Source: Conexibacter stalactiti
Lineage (GTDB): Bacteria > Actinomycetota > Thermoleophilia > Solirubrobacterales > Solirubrobacteraceae
Direction: 5' to 3' (one strand)
Assembly: GCF_035967765.1 (NCBI RefSeq)
Contig: NZ_JAYWIT010000001.1
DNA: 64,000 nt
Shown here: positions 26,005 through 33,323 of the stretch, in pieces
How the letters are laid out: the number at the start of each line of letters is the position of its first letter
Position numbering within the stretch: the stretch's first letter is position 1
Made by a program: the position numbers and the translations under genes
Notes under the pieces: generated by a model
The model's input: the letters and a program-made list of their open reading frames with translations, nothing else
The model's database searches: none
Told to the model about the DNA's origin: nothing

Positions 26005-26622
26005 TTAGGACGCCGGAAGCTGCGCCGGAGCGCCGAGGATCCGCCGCACTGCCGCCTTCGCGCGTTCCGGCGCGGAGGTGTCGTCCTGCAGCTGGAGCTG
26101 CTGGTTGGTCGCCATCACGACGCCGCGCAGCTCGAAGACGACCTGCCCGGGATCGGTGCCCTCCGGCAGCTCGCCAGCCTCGACCGCGCGGCCGACCTCG
26201 CGCTGCATCGCCGCGTCGAAGCGCCCGAGCGCCTCCGCCAGCGCGTCGCGGACCGGGCCCGGCCGGCCGTCGAACTCGGCCGCCGCAGCCGTCCAGAAGC
26301 AGCCGCTCGGCCACGTCTCGCCGCTGATCAGGTCGATCCACTTGTGCTCGATCGCGAGCAGCCGGTCGAGGCCGCGCTGCTCCTCGCGCGCCGGCTCCCA
26401 GACCTCCACGCGGAAGATCTCCGACGCCTGCTCGATCACCGCGAGCTGCAGCAGCTCCTTCGTGCGGAAGTGGTTGAGCACGCCCGACTTGCTCATCTCC
26501 AGGCTGTCGGCGAGACGGCCGATCGTGACCCCTTCGAGCCCGTCGGTCGCTGCGATCCTCAGCGCGCGGGAGACGATCCGTCCACGAGTGTCGCGCGCGT
26601 CAGCGGCGGTTCTGCGTGCCAT
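26005..26622 (-). CDS. TetR-family transcriptional repressor
   Basis: 205 residues. N-terminal HTH RIVSRALRIAATDGLEGVTI then GRLADSLEMSKSGVLNHF with FRTKELLQLAV, the standard TetR DNA-binding domain. The C-terminal ligand domain resembles TetR_C (WIDLISGETWPSGCFWTAAAAEF), a group that often senses hydrophobic compounds. It is upstream of and in the same orientation as the MFS/SGNH unit, with operator-like repeats on both sides. Probably represses itself and the pump. Confidence 0.9.
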   Translation of the reverse strand: MARRTAADARDTRGRIVSRALRIAATDGLEGVTIGRLADSLEMSKSGVLNHFRTKELLQLAVIEQASEIFRVEVWEPAREEQRGLDRLLAIEHKWIDLISGETWPSGCFWTAAAAEFDGRPGPVRDALAEALGRFDAAMQREVGRAVEAGELPEGTDPGQVVFELRGVVMATNQQLQLQDDTSAPERAKAAVRRILGAPAQLPAS

Positions 26623-26703
26623 GCCTCGATCTTAGCGACCGGTCGGTCTGTGGCCGGTCGGAGCGAAGACTGCGCCTCCCGTCCCATCTGCGACAGTCCA
26701 TGG

Positions 26704-27633
26704 ATGGTCCCGCCGAACACGTTCACGGGCGCGCAGCTCGACCGCGCCGGACCCCGCCGCAGAGATGCCGCGTGGGTCCAGGAGCGGCTGCACGACCCCG
26801 CCAGCCGCACGCTCGCGGTCACGCGCGACGGGATCCTCGTCAGCGGCGAGGAGGAGCCGCAGCTGGTGCGGCTGCCGCTGGAGCTGATCCCCGGCGGCGC
26901 CGGCACGACGGTGCTGCTCGGCGTCGAGCCGGACGGCAGCGCGCTGTTCGCCGTCGACGTCGAGCACGTCCATGCCCACCGGCCGCTGACGCCGGGCGCG
27001 CGCGTGCTGGGGCTGCGCGAGGCCGGCGCGCTGCTGCCGCAGGAGGTCGGCGGCCTCGCCGCCTACGCCTCCGCGCTGCTCGGCTGGCATCGGACCCACG
27101 CGCACTGCGCGCGCTGCGGCGCGGTGACCGACGTCGAGGACGGCGGCCACGTCCGCCGCTGCCCGGTCTGCCACGGCGAGCACCACCCGCGCACCGACCC
27201 CGTCGTGATCATGCTCGTGCTCGACGGCGACCGCGTGCTGCTCGGGCGGCAGCCGTCGTGGCCGCGCGGGCGCTACTCGGCGCTCGCCGGCTTCGTCGAG
27301 GCGGCCGAGTCGCTCGAGGAGGCGGTCGCGCGCGAGGTACTGGAGGAGGCCGGCGTGACGGTGCGCGCGCCGCGCTACGTCAGCAGCCAGCCGTGGCCCT
27401 TCCCCAGCTCTCTGATGCTCGGCTTCACCGCCGAGTACGCCGGCGGCGAGGCGGCCGTGCTCGACGGCGAGCTGGAGGACGTGCGCTGGTTCACGCGCGC
27501 CGAGGTCGCGGCGGCCGCGGCCGCCGAGGCGTCGGGCACGTGGGAGGCGACCGACGCCGGCGCGACGTTGCTGCTGCCGCCGCCGCTGGCGATCGCGCGG
27601 CGGCTGCTCGACGGCTGGCTCGCCGGCGACTGA
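26704..27633 (+). CDS. nudC: NAD+ diphosphatase / RNA deNADding enzyme NudC
   Basis: 309 residues from ATG 26704; an in-frame upstream extension runs antisense through the TetR gene and is dismissed. Zinc ribbon CARCG...CPVC at about residues 138-160, Nudix box GFVEAAESLEEAVAREVLEEAGV near 200-222, and the NudC-specific SQPWPFPSSLM motif after it. This enzyme hydrolyses NADH/NAD+ to NMN(H) and AMP and removes NAD caps from RNA. All diagnostic motifs are intact. Convergent with hemQ, with a hemQ 3' relic between them. Confidence 0.94.
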   Translation: MVPPNTFTGAQLDRAGPRRRDAAWVQERLHDPASRTLAVTRDGILVSGEEEPQLVRLPLELIPGGAGTTVLLGVEPDGSALFAVDVEHVHAHRPLTPGARVLGLREAGALLPQEVGGLAAYASALLGWHRTHAHCARCGAVTDVEDGGHVRRCPVCHGEHHPRTDPVVIMLVLDGDRVLLGRQPSWPRGRYSALAGFVEAAESLEEAVAREVLEEAGVTVRAPRYVSSQPWPFPSSLMLGFTAEYAGGEAAVLDGELEDVRWFTRAEVAAAAAAEASGTWEATDAGATLLLPPPLAIARRLLDGWLAGD

Positions 27634-27634
27634 G

Positions 27635-27688
27635 CTACGGCAGGTCGGCCACCACGTCGGCCAGGCGCTTGCTGGATTCGCGGAATCC
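27635..27688 (-). pseudogene. Relic copy of the hemQ 3' end
   Basis: On the minus strand this segment encodes GFRESSKRLADVVADLP and a TAG stop. The intact hemQ, whose stop codon is one base away (27690-27692), ends GIRKGLADVVADLP. The final nine residues are identical, yet most codons differ at the third base (CTG/CTC, GCC/GCG, GAC/GAT, GTG/GTT, GTG/GTC, GCC/GCT, CTG/CTT). So this is a diverged homologous tail, not a fresh duplication. It has no start and is not translated. Confidence 0.75.
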
Positions 27689-27689
27689 G

Positions 27690-28358
27690 CTACGGAAGGT
27701 CAGCGACAACATCCGCGAGCCCTTTGCGGATTCCGGTGAAGAACGGCAGCTCCTCGCGCGTGTGGCGGCGCGCGTCGGCGCCGCGCAGGTGGCGCATCAG
27801 GTCGACGATCCGCGTCAGGTCGTCGGCCTCGAAGGCGAGCAGCCACTCGTAGTCGCCGAGCGCGAAGGCGCTGACCGTGTTGGCGCGGACGTCCGGGTAC
27901 TCGCGACCCATCATGCCGTGCTCGCGCAGCATCCCCGAGCGCGCGTCGGGCTCCAGCAGGTACCACTCCAGCGAGCGCACGAACGGGTAGACGCAGACGT
28001 ACTTGCGCGGCTCCTCCCCGGCGAGGAACGCGGGGATGTGGGACTTCGCGAACTCGGCCTCGCGATGGACGCCGATGTTGGTCCAGTGCGCGTCGAGCGA
28101 GCGGCCCAGCTCGGTCTGACGGAAGGCGACGATCGCGTCCTGCAGCGCGTCGGCGGTCGGCGCGATCAGCCACAGCAGCAGGTCGGCCTCGGCGCGGAAG
28201 CCCTGCAGCGAGTAGGTGCCGCGAACCGTCGCCCCGCTGCTCGCGAGCGCGGCCGCCGCCTCGACGGCCGCCGCCGCGCGCCGCTCCGGCGCCAGCCGGC
28301 GGGCGGCCGGCGCGCTGAAGGCGGCGTAGAGGGTGAAGAGGTTCTGTTCGGCGGTCAC
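27690..28358 (-). CDS. hemQ: Coproheme decarboxylase HemQ (chlorite dismutase family)
   Basis: 222 residues from GTG 28358 (VTAEQNLFTLYAAFSA). Family landmarks: YVCVYPFVRSLEWYLL with the catalytic Tyr region, MLREHGMMGREYPDVRANTV with the proximal His, FALGDYEWLLAFE and REELPFFTG near the C-terminus. It performs the last step of the coproporphyrin-dependent haem pathway of Gram-positive bacteria, converting coproheme to haem b with peroxide. No other haem gene is in the window. The last 14 codons are less GC-rich than the rest and a second tail lies beyond the stop, suggesting the 3' end was replaced by recombination. Confidence 0.92.
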   Translation of the reverse strand: MTAEQNLFTLYAAFSAPAARRLAPERRAAAAVEAAAALASSGATVRGTYSLQGFRAEADLLLWLIAPTADALQDAIVAFRQTELGRSLDAHWTNIGVHREAEFAKSHIPAFLAGEEPRKYVCVYPFVRSLEWYLLEPDARSGMLREHGMMGREYPDVRANTVSAFALGDYEWLLAFEADDLTRIVDLMRHLRGADARRHTREELPFFTGIRKGLADVVADLP

Positions 28359-28579
28359 TGGCGGTCTCCAAGCGTCTCGCTGCGGCGGTCCCGCCATCGT
28401 AGGCGACGACGCGCGCCCGGTCCGTCTCGTCCGCCCGCAGTTGCTGGTGCCCGCGTGCGCCGCTGCCCGGCGACGTCCGCTACCGACCGGCGACCCACCG
28501 GAAGCGATCGGCCGTGGAGCGCGCTCCCGCACGCGCTCGCCCGGCCGTCTCCCCCGGACACTTGCTGGCGACTTCGTGT

Positions 28580-28617
28580 CGGGGCTGCCGCAGGCCACGC
28601 GACCTGCGGCAACCCCG
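28580..28617. terminator. Hairpin downstream of the sigma-partner gene
   Basis: CGGGG-C-TGCCGCAGG / CCTGCGGCA-A-CCCCG, a 14-bp stem with one mismatch and an 8-base loop, 27 bases beyond the minus-strand stop at 28644. No T-run. Likely terminator of the 29962-28644 unit. The rest of the 285-base gap to hemQ shows no gene. Confidence 0.55.
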
Positions 28618-28643
28618 ATCCCCGCCGCCCCGGCTTCGTGAAA

Positions 28644-29375
28644 CTAAGGTCCTCTCATCCCCTCCCAGGTGATGAGGGGGCGAGCACCCTCGAAGTTCCC
28701 GATGAACACGTTGTCGTTCACGGGCAGCTCGGTCTCGCGGCCAGCCCCATCCCTGACCGTGACCCGATCGACGCCATCGGGCGCGACGCCGAAGATCTGC
28801 TCGCCGACGAGCGCAGACGTACGCCCGCTCGCCAACCCAGCGGCATCGAACTGCGTCGGGTTGCCCGCCTCACCACCCTGGGCCTGCCAGACGGTGACCG
28901 CCACAGAGCCGCTTGCGGTCGGCACCAACCAGATCGCGAGCTGCGACGCGGCCGTGGGATCGGCGCCCGGCGGCGGCACGACACGCAGCGACTGCCCCAG
29001 ACGCAGGTCAGGCGGCAACGATCTGACAAGGCTCGGATCGATCGCGTCGCCGTCGGTGCGCGCGCGGCTCAGGACGCCGACGCGGGCAACCAGCTCATCG
29101 CTGAACCCGCTCGCGGCGCCCTCGCTCGGAGCGTTCATCGGCACCGGGTCGGAGCCGCCGAGATCGATCGAGAGCGAGACTGCCCCGGTCGCGACCACGG
29201 CGATCGCCGCCAGCAGCGCGAACGCCGTCAGCACCGGCAGCGCCACGCGCAGCCGCAGCGCTCGCGGCCGCGGGCGGCGCCGTGGCGCCGGGCGACCTGC
29301 CGCCGCATCGGCCTCGGCGACGCGCTCGAACTCCTGCCGCAGACCGGCGAGGAAGGGCGGTTCGACGGCGCTCAC
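28644..29375 (-). CDS. Membrane-anchored partner of the adjacent sigma factor (putative anti-sigma)
   Basis: 243 residues from GTG 29375, overlapping the sigma gene stop (GTGA). A cytoplasmic N-terminus of about 45 residues (FLAGLRQEFERVAEAD, basic Arg/Pro stretch) precedes one membrane helix (VALPVLTAFALLAAIAVVATGAV) and an external domain. Topology and coupling to a sigma gene suggest an anti-sigma factor, but no zinc-binding ZAS motif is present. The C-terminal module IFGVAPDGVDRVTV...ELPVNDNVFIGNF recurs in the secreted protein at 30592, hinting at a shared extracytoplasmic domain. Confidence 0.65.
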   Translation of the reverse strand: MSAVEPPFLAGLRQEFERVAEADAAAGRPAPRRRPRPRALRLRVALPVLTAFALLAAIAVVATGAVSLSIDLGGSDPVPMNAPSEGAASGFSDELVARVGVLSRARTDGDAIDPSLVRSLPPDLRLGQSLRVVPPPGADPTAASQLAIWLVPTASGSVAVTVWQAQGGEAGNPTQFDAAGLASGRTSALVGEQIFGVAPDGVDRVTVRDGAGRETELPVNDNVFIGNFEGARPLITWEGMRGP

Positions 29376-29962
29376 GTCAGCCCCTCCTTCATCCCGGGGA
29401 CGTTCTCGACGCCGGCGACGAGCTGACGCAGCCCGCGCGAGACGCGGGCACGCGCCGTCTGCTCGCTGATCGCCAGCCGCGTCGCGATCTCCGGATACGA
29501 CAGCTCCTCGACGACGCGCAGGTGGACGGCCGTCTGCTGATCGGGCCGCAGCCTGCTGAACTCCTCGGCGATCACCGCGCGCAGGTCGGCGAGGCCGGCG
29601 AGCTGGACGATCCGCTCGTAGTCGGCCTCGACCAGCTGCGGCACGCGGATGCCGAGCCGCTCAACCGCCTTGCGCTCGACGACGCCCGTTCGTATGTAGC
29701 GGTTCAGCAGGTTGCGCGCGATGCCGTACAGCCACGCCGCCGTCTCGTCGTCGGTTGAGCCGCGGAAGCGACGGCGGCCCTGGTACGCCTGCGCGAAGGT
29801 CTCAGCCGTCAGGTCGCGCGCCGCCTCGGCGTCGAAGGTGCGGCGTGCCAGGAAGGCCAGCACCCGCGTCGCGTAGGCGTCATAGACCAGCTCGAACGCG
29901 CGCGGGTCGGTGACCGACCGAGCGAGGTCGCAGCTGTCGCCGGATGTGCGCCGGAGGCTCAT
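29372..29962 (-). CDS. ECF-type RNA polymerase sigma factor
   Basis: 196 residues. Region 2: FELVYDAYATRVLAFLARR followed by DLTAETFAQAYQGRRRF; region 4: LRPDQQTAVHLRVVEELSYP then IATRLAISEQTARARVSRGL, with the HTH for the -35 element. The two regions are joined by a short linker, so it is a group IV sigma factor. Directly coupled to a membrane partner gene. Divergent from the secreted-protein pair at 30159, which it may control. Confidence 0.9.
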   Translation of the reverse strand: MSLRRTSGDSCDLARSVTDPRAFELVYDAYATRVLAFLARRTFDAEAARDLTAETFAQAYQGRRRFRGSTDDETAAWLYGIARNLLNRYIRTGVVERKAVERLGIRVPQLVEADYERIVQLAGLADLRAVIAEEFSRLRPDQQTAVHLRVVEELSYPEIATRLAISEQTARARVSRGLRQLVAGVENVPGMKEGLT

Positions 29963-30052
29963 CGGAGAGGTAGTGCCACGAGCACCTGATCTTGTGACAG
30001 CGACCTCGCCTCAGCAGAACGGGCGACGCCGCTTGTCACCTTCCTCACCTCT

Positions 30053-30093
30053 CACTGTGACTGCTTGACGGTGACAGTGGGTCCACTTAACCT
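30053..30093 (+). promoter_or_regulatory. Promoter with inverted repeat before secreted-protein pair
   Basis: TTGACG (30065-30070), a 17-base spacer and TAACCT (30088-30093) form a plausible sigma-70-type promoter for the gene at 30159. It is framed by an inverted repeat CACTGT (30053-30058) / ACAGTG (30074-30079) that covers the -35 box, possibly an operator. Confidence 0.45.
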
Positions 30094-30158
30094 GCCGATC
30101 GCGCCGGAAACCTCATCAAACATCCATATTCGGCGCTGGAACCCAACCAGGGGGGTCT

Positions 30159-30587
30159 ATGTCATATCGCCTCATCACCCGCGCGCGGCCGTGGCGCGGC
30201 GTCGTGGCGCTCGTCGCGGCGTGCGCGACGCTGCTGACGTGCGTCGCGTCGTCGCATGCGGCATCGACGGCCTTCTGCCCAGCCGGCGGCGGCACGATGA
30301 CGCTCGCGTTCGGTGTCGGCTGCACCAACACGGACCACACGCTGCTGATCCGTGTGAAGTACTACCAACCCAACGCCATGTACCACTGCGCCGTCGGCAA
30401 GAACGGCCCACAGCAGGACGGCTCGAGCGGAAACGCGTTCGCGGCCTGGTGCGGTTACGGCGCGACCGGAAGCGGCGAGGTCATCTCGCCGGCTCCCGCG
30501 GGCGGGACGTGGGGCTACGCGCGCGGCAAGAACGAGGACACGATGGGGCTCACGTGGAGCCTCTTCTCCGGGATCAAGGATCACTAG
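30159..30587 (+). CDS. Small secreted protein of unknown function
   Basis: 142 residues. Signal peptide MSYRLITRARPWRGVVALVAACATLLTCVASSHA with a clear A-x-A cleavage site, then about 108 mature residues containing four cysteines (FCPAGG, GCTNTD, YHCAVG, AWCGYG), which could form two disulfides. Rich in Gly, Tyr and Asn (MYHCAVGKNGPQQDGSSGN). No family recognised. Five bases separate it from the next exported protein gene, so the two form a unit near two sigma/partner pairs. Confidence 0.75.
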   Translation: MSYRLITRARPWRGVVALVAACATLLTCVASSHAASTAFCPAGGGTMTLAFGVGCTNTDHTLLIRVKYYQPNAMYHCAVGKNGPQQDGSSGNAFAAWCGYGATGSGEVISPAPAGGTWGYARGKNEDTMGLTWSLFSGIKDH

Positions 30588-30591
30588 ACGC

Positions 30592-31281
30592 ATGTCATTC
30601 ACCACAGCCACGGTGCAGCGGCTGCTTGCCCTGCTCGCCTGCGCCGCGATCGTCGCGGCGTTCGTCGCCCTGACCGGCGGCGGCACCGCCCACTCCGAGG
30701 ACGCGCCGACGGCGGCGCCGCAGCCCGCCCACAGCTACGACCCGCAGCCGCCGGCTGCCGTCGTCGCCGAGCTCGAGGCCGAGTTCGAGGAGCAGTTCGC
30801 GCTGCTGCGCGAACCGGGCGGCGACGCGATCCCGGCCACCACGCACATCGACGATCCCCGCCTCGACGTCGCAGAATCCCGGCAGCTGACGCCGCCGCCG
30901 GCGGCACGGCTCGCGGGCGAGGGCGACGTCGAAGCGCCGGAGGCGATCGTCTTCGTGACGCCGAAGGCGGACGGATCGCAGTGCCTGCTCGCCGTCTTCC
31001 CGGAGCTGCACGGCCCGGGCCAGACCTGCGCATTCGCGGATCAGGCCGCCGACGGCTACTTCCTGTTGACGTACAGCCCCGACAACGTCATCACGGAGCT
31101 GTACGGCCTCATGCCCGACGGCGTCGACGAGGTCACCGTCGACCTCGCCGACGGCAGCAGCGTGACGCTGCCGGTCATCTCCAACGGCTACCTCGCGCGG
31201 TTCGACCAGCCGACCGTGGCGGTCAACTGGACCGACGCCGATGGCGTCGAGCAGAGCCTGGGCGCAGGCAGCGGCGACTGA
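30592..31281 (+). CDS. Exported/membrane-anchored protein with sigma-partner-like C-terminal module
   Basis: 229 residues. N-terminal hydrophobic segment (LLALLACAAIVAAFVALTG) acts as signal or anchor; then a Pro/Ala/Glu-rich region (AAVVAELEAEFEEQFALLREPGG). The C-terminal 90 residues include two cysteines (SQCLLAVFP, GQTCAFAD) and LYGLMPDGVDEVTVDLADG then LPVISNGYLARFDQP, matching the module at the end of the sigma partner at 28644 (shared PDGVDxVTV, LPV, N and F). Function unknown. Ends before a strong hairpin. Confidence 0.7.
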   Translation: MSFTTATVQRLLALLACAAIVAAFVALTGGGTAHSEDAPTAAPQPAHSYDPQPPAAVVAELEAEFEEQFALLREPGGDAIPATTHIDDPRLDVAESRQLTPPPAARLAGEGDVEAPEAIVFVTPKADGSQCLLAVFPELHGPGQTCAFADQAADGYFLLTYSPDNVITELYGLMPDGVDEVTVDLADGSSVTLPVISNGYLARFDQPTVAVNWTDADGVEQSLGAGSGD

Positions 31282-31287
31282 GAGCGC

Positions 31288-31321
31288 GGTGCGCGGGCGG
31301 CGGCGCGGCCGCCCGCGCACC
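31288..31321 (+). terminator. Hairpin terminator after the secreted-protein pair
   Basis: Perfect 14-bp stem GGTGCGCGGGCGGC / GCCGCCCGCGCACC with a GGCGCG loop, 7 bases after the stop at 31281. No T-run, but the stem is very stable. Confidence 0.6.
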
Positions 31322-31325
31322 CGTC

Positions 31326-31400
31326 GTTCACCGGATCCTCACCGCTCGCACGGCGATCTTCGCTTTCCTTGAGGTTCTCTTGAGGTAATCGCGCTGAGGT
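31326..31400 (+). promoter_or_regulatory. 11-bp-spaced direct repeats upstream of the FHA gene
   Basis: CTTGAGGT occurs at 31368-31375 and 31379-31386 (11-bp period), and CTGAGGT at 31394-31400 overlaps the ribosome-binding region. Further left GTTCACC (31326-31332) and CCTCACC (31337-31343) are also 11 bp apart. One-turn direct repeats are typical of OmpR/PhoP-type response-regulator sites. Confidence 0.35.
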
Positions 31401-31406
31401 GAAGTG

Positions 31407-31811
31407 ATGACCACCACGCCGACGGAACACACCACCGCGTTCGAGCCCACCGTGGCGCTCGACGCGTTGCAGGGCCCGGCGGACGGTGACCGCGTCGCGG
31501 GCGTCGGACGCCCGGCACCGGGCCGCTACTTCACGATCGAGGAGGGCGGCAGCGAGCGGCTGCTGCCGCTCGAACGCACGATCACCCATCTCGGCCGCGG
31601 CTTCACGGCCGACATCCAGCTCGAGGACGTCAGCGTCTCGCGCCGTCACGCGATCGTCACGCAGCGCCGCGGCGCCGTGCGGATCCTCGACGACCGCAGC
31701 TCCAACGGCACCTTCGTCAACGGCCGGCGGATCCAGGAGGCGGAGCTGCGCCACGGCGACGTCGTCGTGATCGGTCGCGTCGTGCTGCAGTACGTCGACG
31801 TCCCCGGCTGA
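31407..31811 (+). CDS. FHA-domain protein
   Basis: 134 residues from ATG 31407 (GTG 31404 immediately before is an alternative). An unstructured Thr-rich N-terminus (TTTPTEHTTAFEPTVALDAL) resembles the phosphothreonine-containing tails of GarA-like proteins. The FHA domain covers about residues 45-130: HLGRGFTADIQL, VSVSRRHAIV, and RSSNGTFVNGRRI with the phosphothreonine-binding Arg, Ser and Asn. Role: phospho-dependent protein binding downstream of Ser/Thr kinases. No kinase gene is nearby. Confidence 0.88.
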   Translation: MTTTPTEHTTAFEPTVALDALQGPADGDRVAGVGRPAPGRYFTIEEGGSERLLPLERTITHLGRGFTADIQLEDVSVSRRHAIVTQRRGAVRILDDRSSNGTFVNGRRIQEAELRHGDVVVIGRVVLQYVDVPG

Positions 31812-31860
31812 GCGCGCCTCACCGCGCTCTCCCGTCGCGGGACAGCCGCGCGGCCGGCGT

Positions 31861-32574
31861 TCAGGCCGGTCTCGTGTCCGCACCGGCCAGTGCCAGCAGC
31901 GTGTCCGTTCCCACCCCGCGCCCGGCGACGATGCAGGTGCGGCCGTCGCGCAGCCACATCACCGCGGTCGCGTCGCCCAGCTCGTAGACCCACATCGGGA
32001 TCCCGCGCCATCTGACGTAGCGCCCGCCGAAGGGCAGCGCGTCGCCCCCGACGATCGCGTAGCCGACGCGGTCACCCCCGCGGTTGGCGTAGAAGACCGT
32101 GCGCACCTCACGCCCTTCGACGCGGTCGCTGCGCTCGCCGGTCGCCCGCCAGCTCGCCCACGCCGGGAACGCGACGCCGTCGATCGACGCCGCCAGCAGC
32201 CCGTCGCCGCGCACGGCCGGCGCCGGCGCTCTCGCGGAGCGCAGCGCGACCGGGGCGACCTGCGGCACGCTCGGCGCACCGCCTCCGTCGCCGCCGCTCA
32301 GCAGCAGCGCCGCCGCCAGCACGACCACGACAAGGCAGGCGAGCGCGCCGGCCAGAGCGAGCGGGCGGCGCGAACGGCGCCGGCGCGGAGGGGCGGGGCG
32401 CGACGTCGCGGCCGCCGACGGCGTTGCGCCGGGCGCGGAGTCGTGGCTCGCCGCGCTCTCCACCGCCTCCGCCTCGGCGACGGCCGCCTCCACCCACGAC
32501 CGCAGCGCGGGCGAGGGGGTCACGTGCTCCAGCGCTGTCAGGTCGACTCTGGGCTCCATCGGCTCTTCCGTCAC
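31861..32574 (-). CDS. Membrane partner of the second sigma factor (putative anti-sigma)
   Basis: 237 residues. Cytoplasmic N-terminus of about 70 residues (TALEHVTPSPALRSWVEAAVAEAE), an Arg-rich stop (PPRRRRSRRPLAL), one membrane helix (AGALACLVVVVLAAALLLSG) and an external domain with IDGVAFPAWASWRATGERSD and RTVFYANRGGDRVGYAIVGG. This external domain is common next to actinobacterial sigma factors but has no known ligand. Start ATG 32574 overlaps the sigma gene by 4 bases. The anti-sigma role is inferred from topology and coupling. Confidence 0.68.
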   Translation of the reverse strand: MTEEPMEPRVDLTALEHVTPSPALRSWVEAAVAEAEAVESAASHDSAPGATPSAAATSRPAPPRRRRSRRPLALAGALACLVVVVLAAALLLSGGDGGGAPSVPQVAPVALRSARAPAPAVRGDGLLAASIDGVAFPAWASWRATGERSDRVEGREVRTVFYANRGGDRVGYAIVGGDALPFGGRYVRWRGIPMWVYELGDATAVMWLRDGRTCIVAGRGVGTDTLLALAGADTRPA

Positions 32575-33095
32575 TTCAGACTCCGTTCACTGCCCGTGCC
32601 TTCCCGCTCGTCGCCCTCCAGCGTGCGGGCGACGCGCTCGCGCGCCCGATGCAGACGGGTCGCGATCGTCGCCTCGCGTGTCCCGAGCACGTCAGCCGCC
32701 TCGCGATAGGAGAGACCCGCGACGTCGACGGCGACGAGCGCGAGGCGGAAGTCCTGCGGCAGCGCCGCGATCGCGTCGAGCAGCTCGTGGGCCGCGAGCG
32801 CCGCCTCCGGGCGCCCGGAGGCACGCCGATCGGGCGTCGCGACCGCGTCGAGCGGCGCGCTCTCGCGCGGGCGTCGAGAGGCCGTCCGGCGGCCCGTCAG
32901 GAAGGTGTTGCGCAGCGCTCGCACGAGGTACGCCAGCTCCTGCTCGCCGCGCAGCTCGCGCGGTTTCTCCAGCACCCGCGCGACCGTCTCCTGGACCAGG
33001 TCCTCGGCCTCCTCGCGTGAGCCGCACAGCGCCCACGCCGCCCGGTGCAGGCGGTCGAGGTGCCGGACGAGCGCCTGCGGCTCGAGGCGCGCCAT
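32571..33095 (-). CDS. ECF-type RNA polymerase sigma factor (second)
   Basis: 174 residues. Region 2: LDRLHRAAWALCGSREEAEDLVQETVARVLEKP; region 4: LPQDFRLALVAVDVAGLSYR then EAADVLGTREATIATRLHRA. Compact group IV sigma factor with a basic linker (TASRRPRESA). Followed with 4-base overlap by its membrane partner gene. Its own promoter region contains two 19-bp direct repeats (33148-33189). Confidence 0.9.
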   Translation of the reverse strand: MARLEPQALVRHLDRLHRAAWALCGSREEAEDLVQETVARVLEKPRELRGEQELAYLVRALRNTFLTGRRTASRRPRESAPLDAVATPDRRASGRPEAALAAHELLDAIAALPQDFRLALVAVDVAGLSYREAADVLGTREATIATRLHRARERVARTLEGDEREGTGSERSLK

Positions 33096-33147
33096 CGGGC
33101 GACTGTAGCGCCGGCGGCAAGCGCGGCGGCGCGATTCGCGAGCGCGG

Positions 33148-33189
33148 CCGCGCCGGTGCTGGCGCGGCCGCCGCGCCGGTGCTGGCGCG
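33148..33189. repeat. Two 19-bp direct repeats upstream of the sigma gene
   Basis: CCGCGCCGGTGCTGGCGCG is present at 33148-33166 and, unchanged, at 33171-33189, a 23-bp period. Each unit is also partly self-complementary. Located 53 bp upstream of the sigma start at 33095. May be a regulator site or a recent slippage product. Confidence 0.6.
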
Positions 33190-33293
33190 CGACCGCCTCG
33201 TTGTCGTCACGGAAGCGCAGCCGTTCGAGCCGGGCGCGTCACTGGTCTGCGTGGGTTGACTTGCGTTTCGATTCCCGACCATGTCAGTATGTA

Positions 33294-33307
33294 TTAGGTC
33301 ACCCTAA
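33294..33307. promoter_or_regulatory. DtxR-type box
   Basis: TTAGG-TCAC-CCTAA, a perfect 5+4+5 inverted repeat 17 bases before the start of the SirB1-like gene. The arms match the half-sites of DtxR/IdeR/MntR-family operators, and a DtxR-family regulator is the second gene of the unit, so metal-dependent autorepression is likely. Confidence 0.65.
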
Positions 33308-33323
33308 AACGACCGTGACCTCC

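Noticed and set aside
28333..28641. Plus-strand frame in the hemQ/sigma-partner gap
   Set aside because: Begins inside the hemQ start, is low complexity, and contains the hairpin at 28580.
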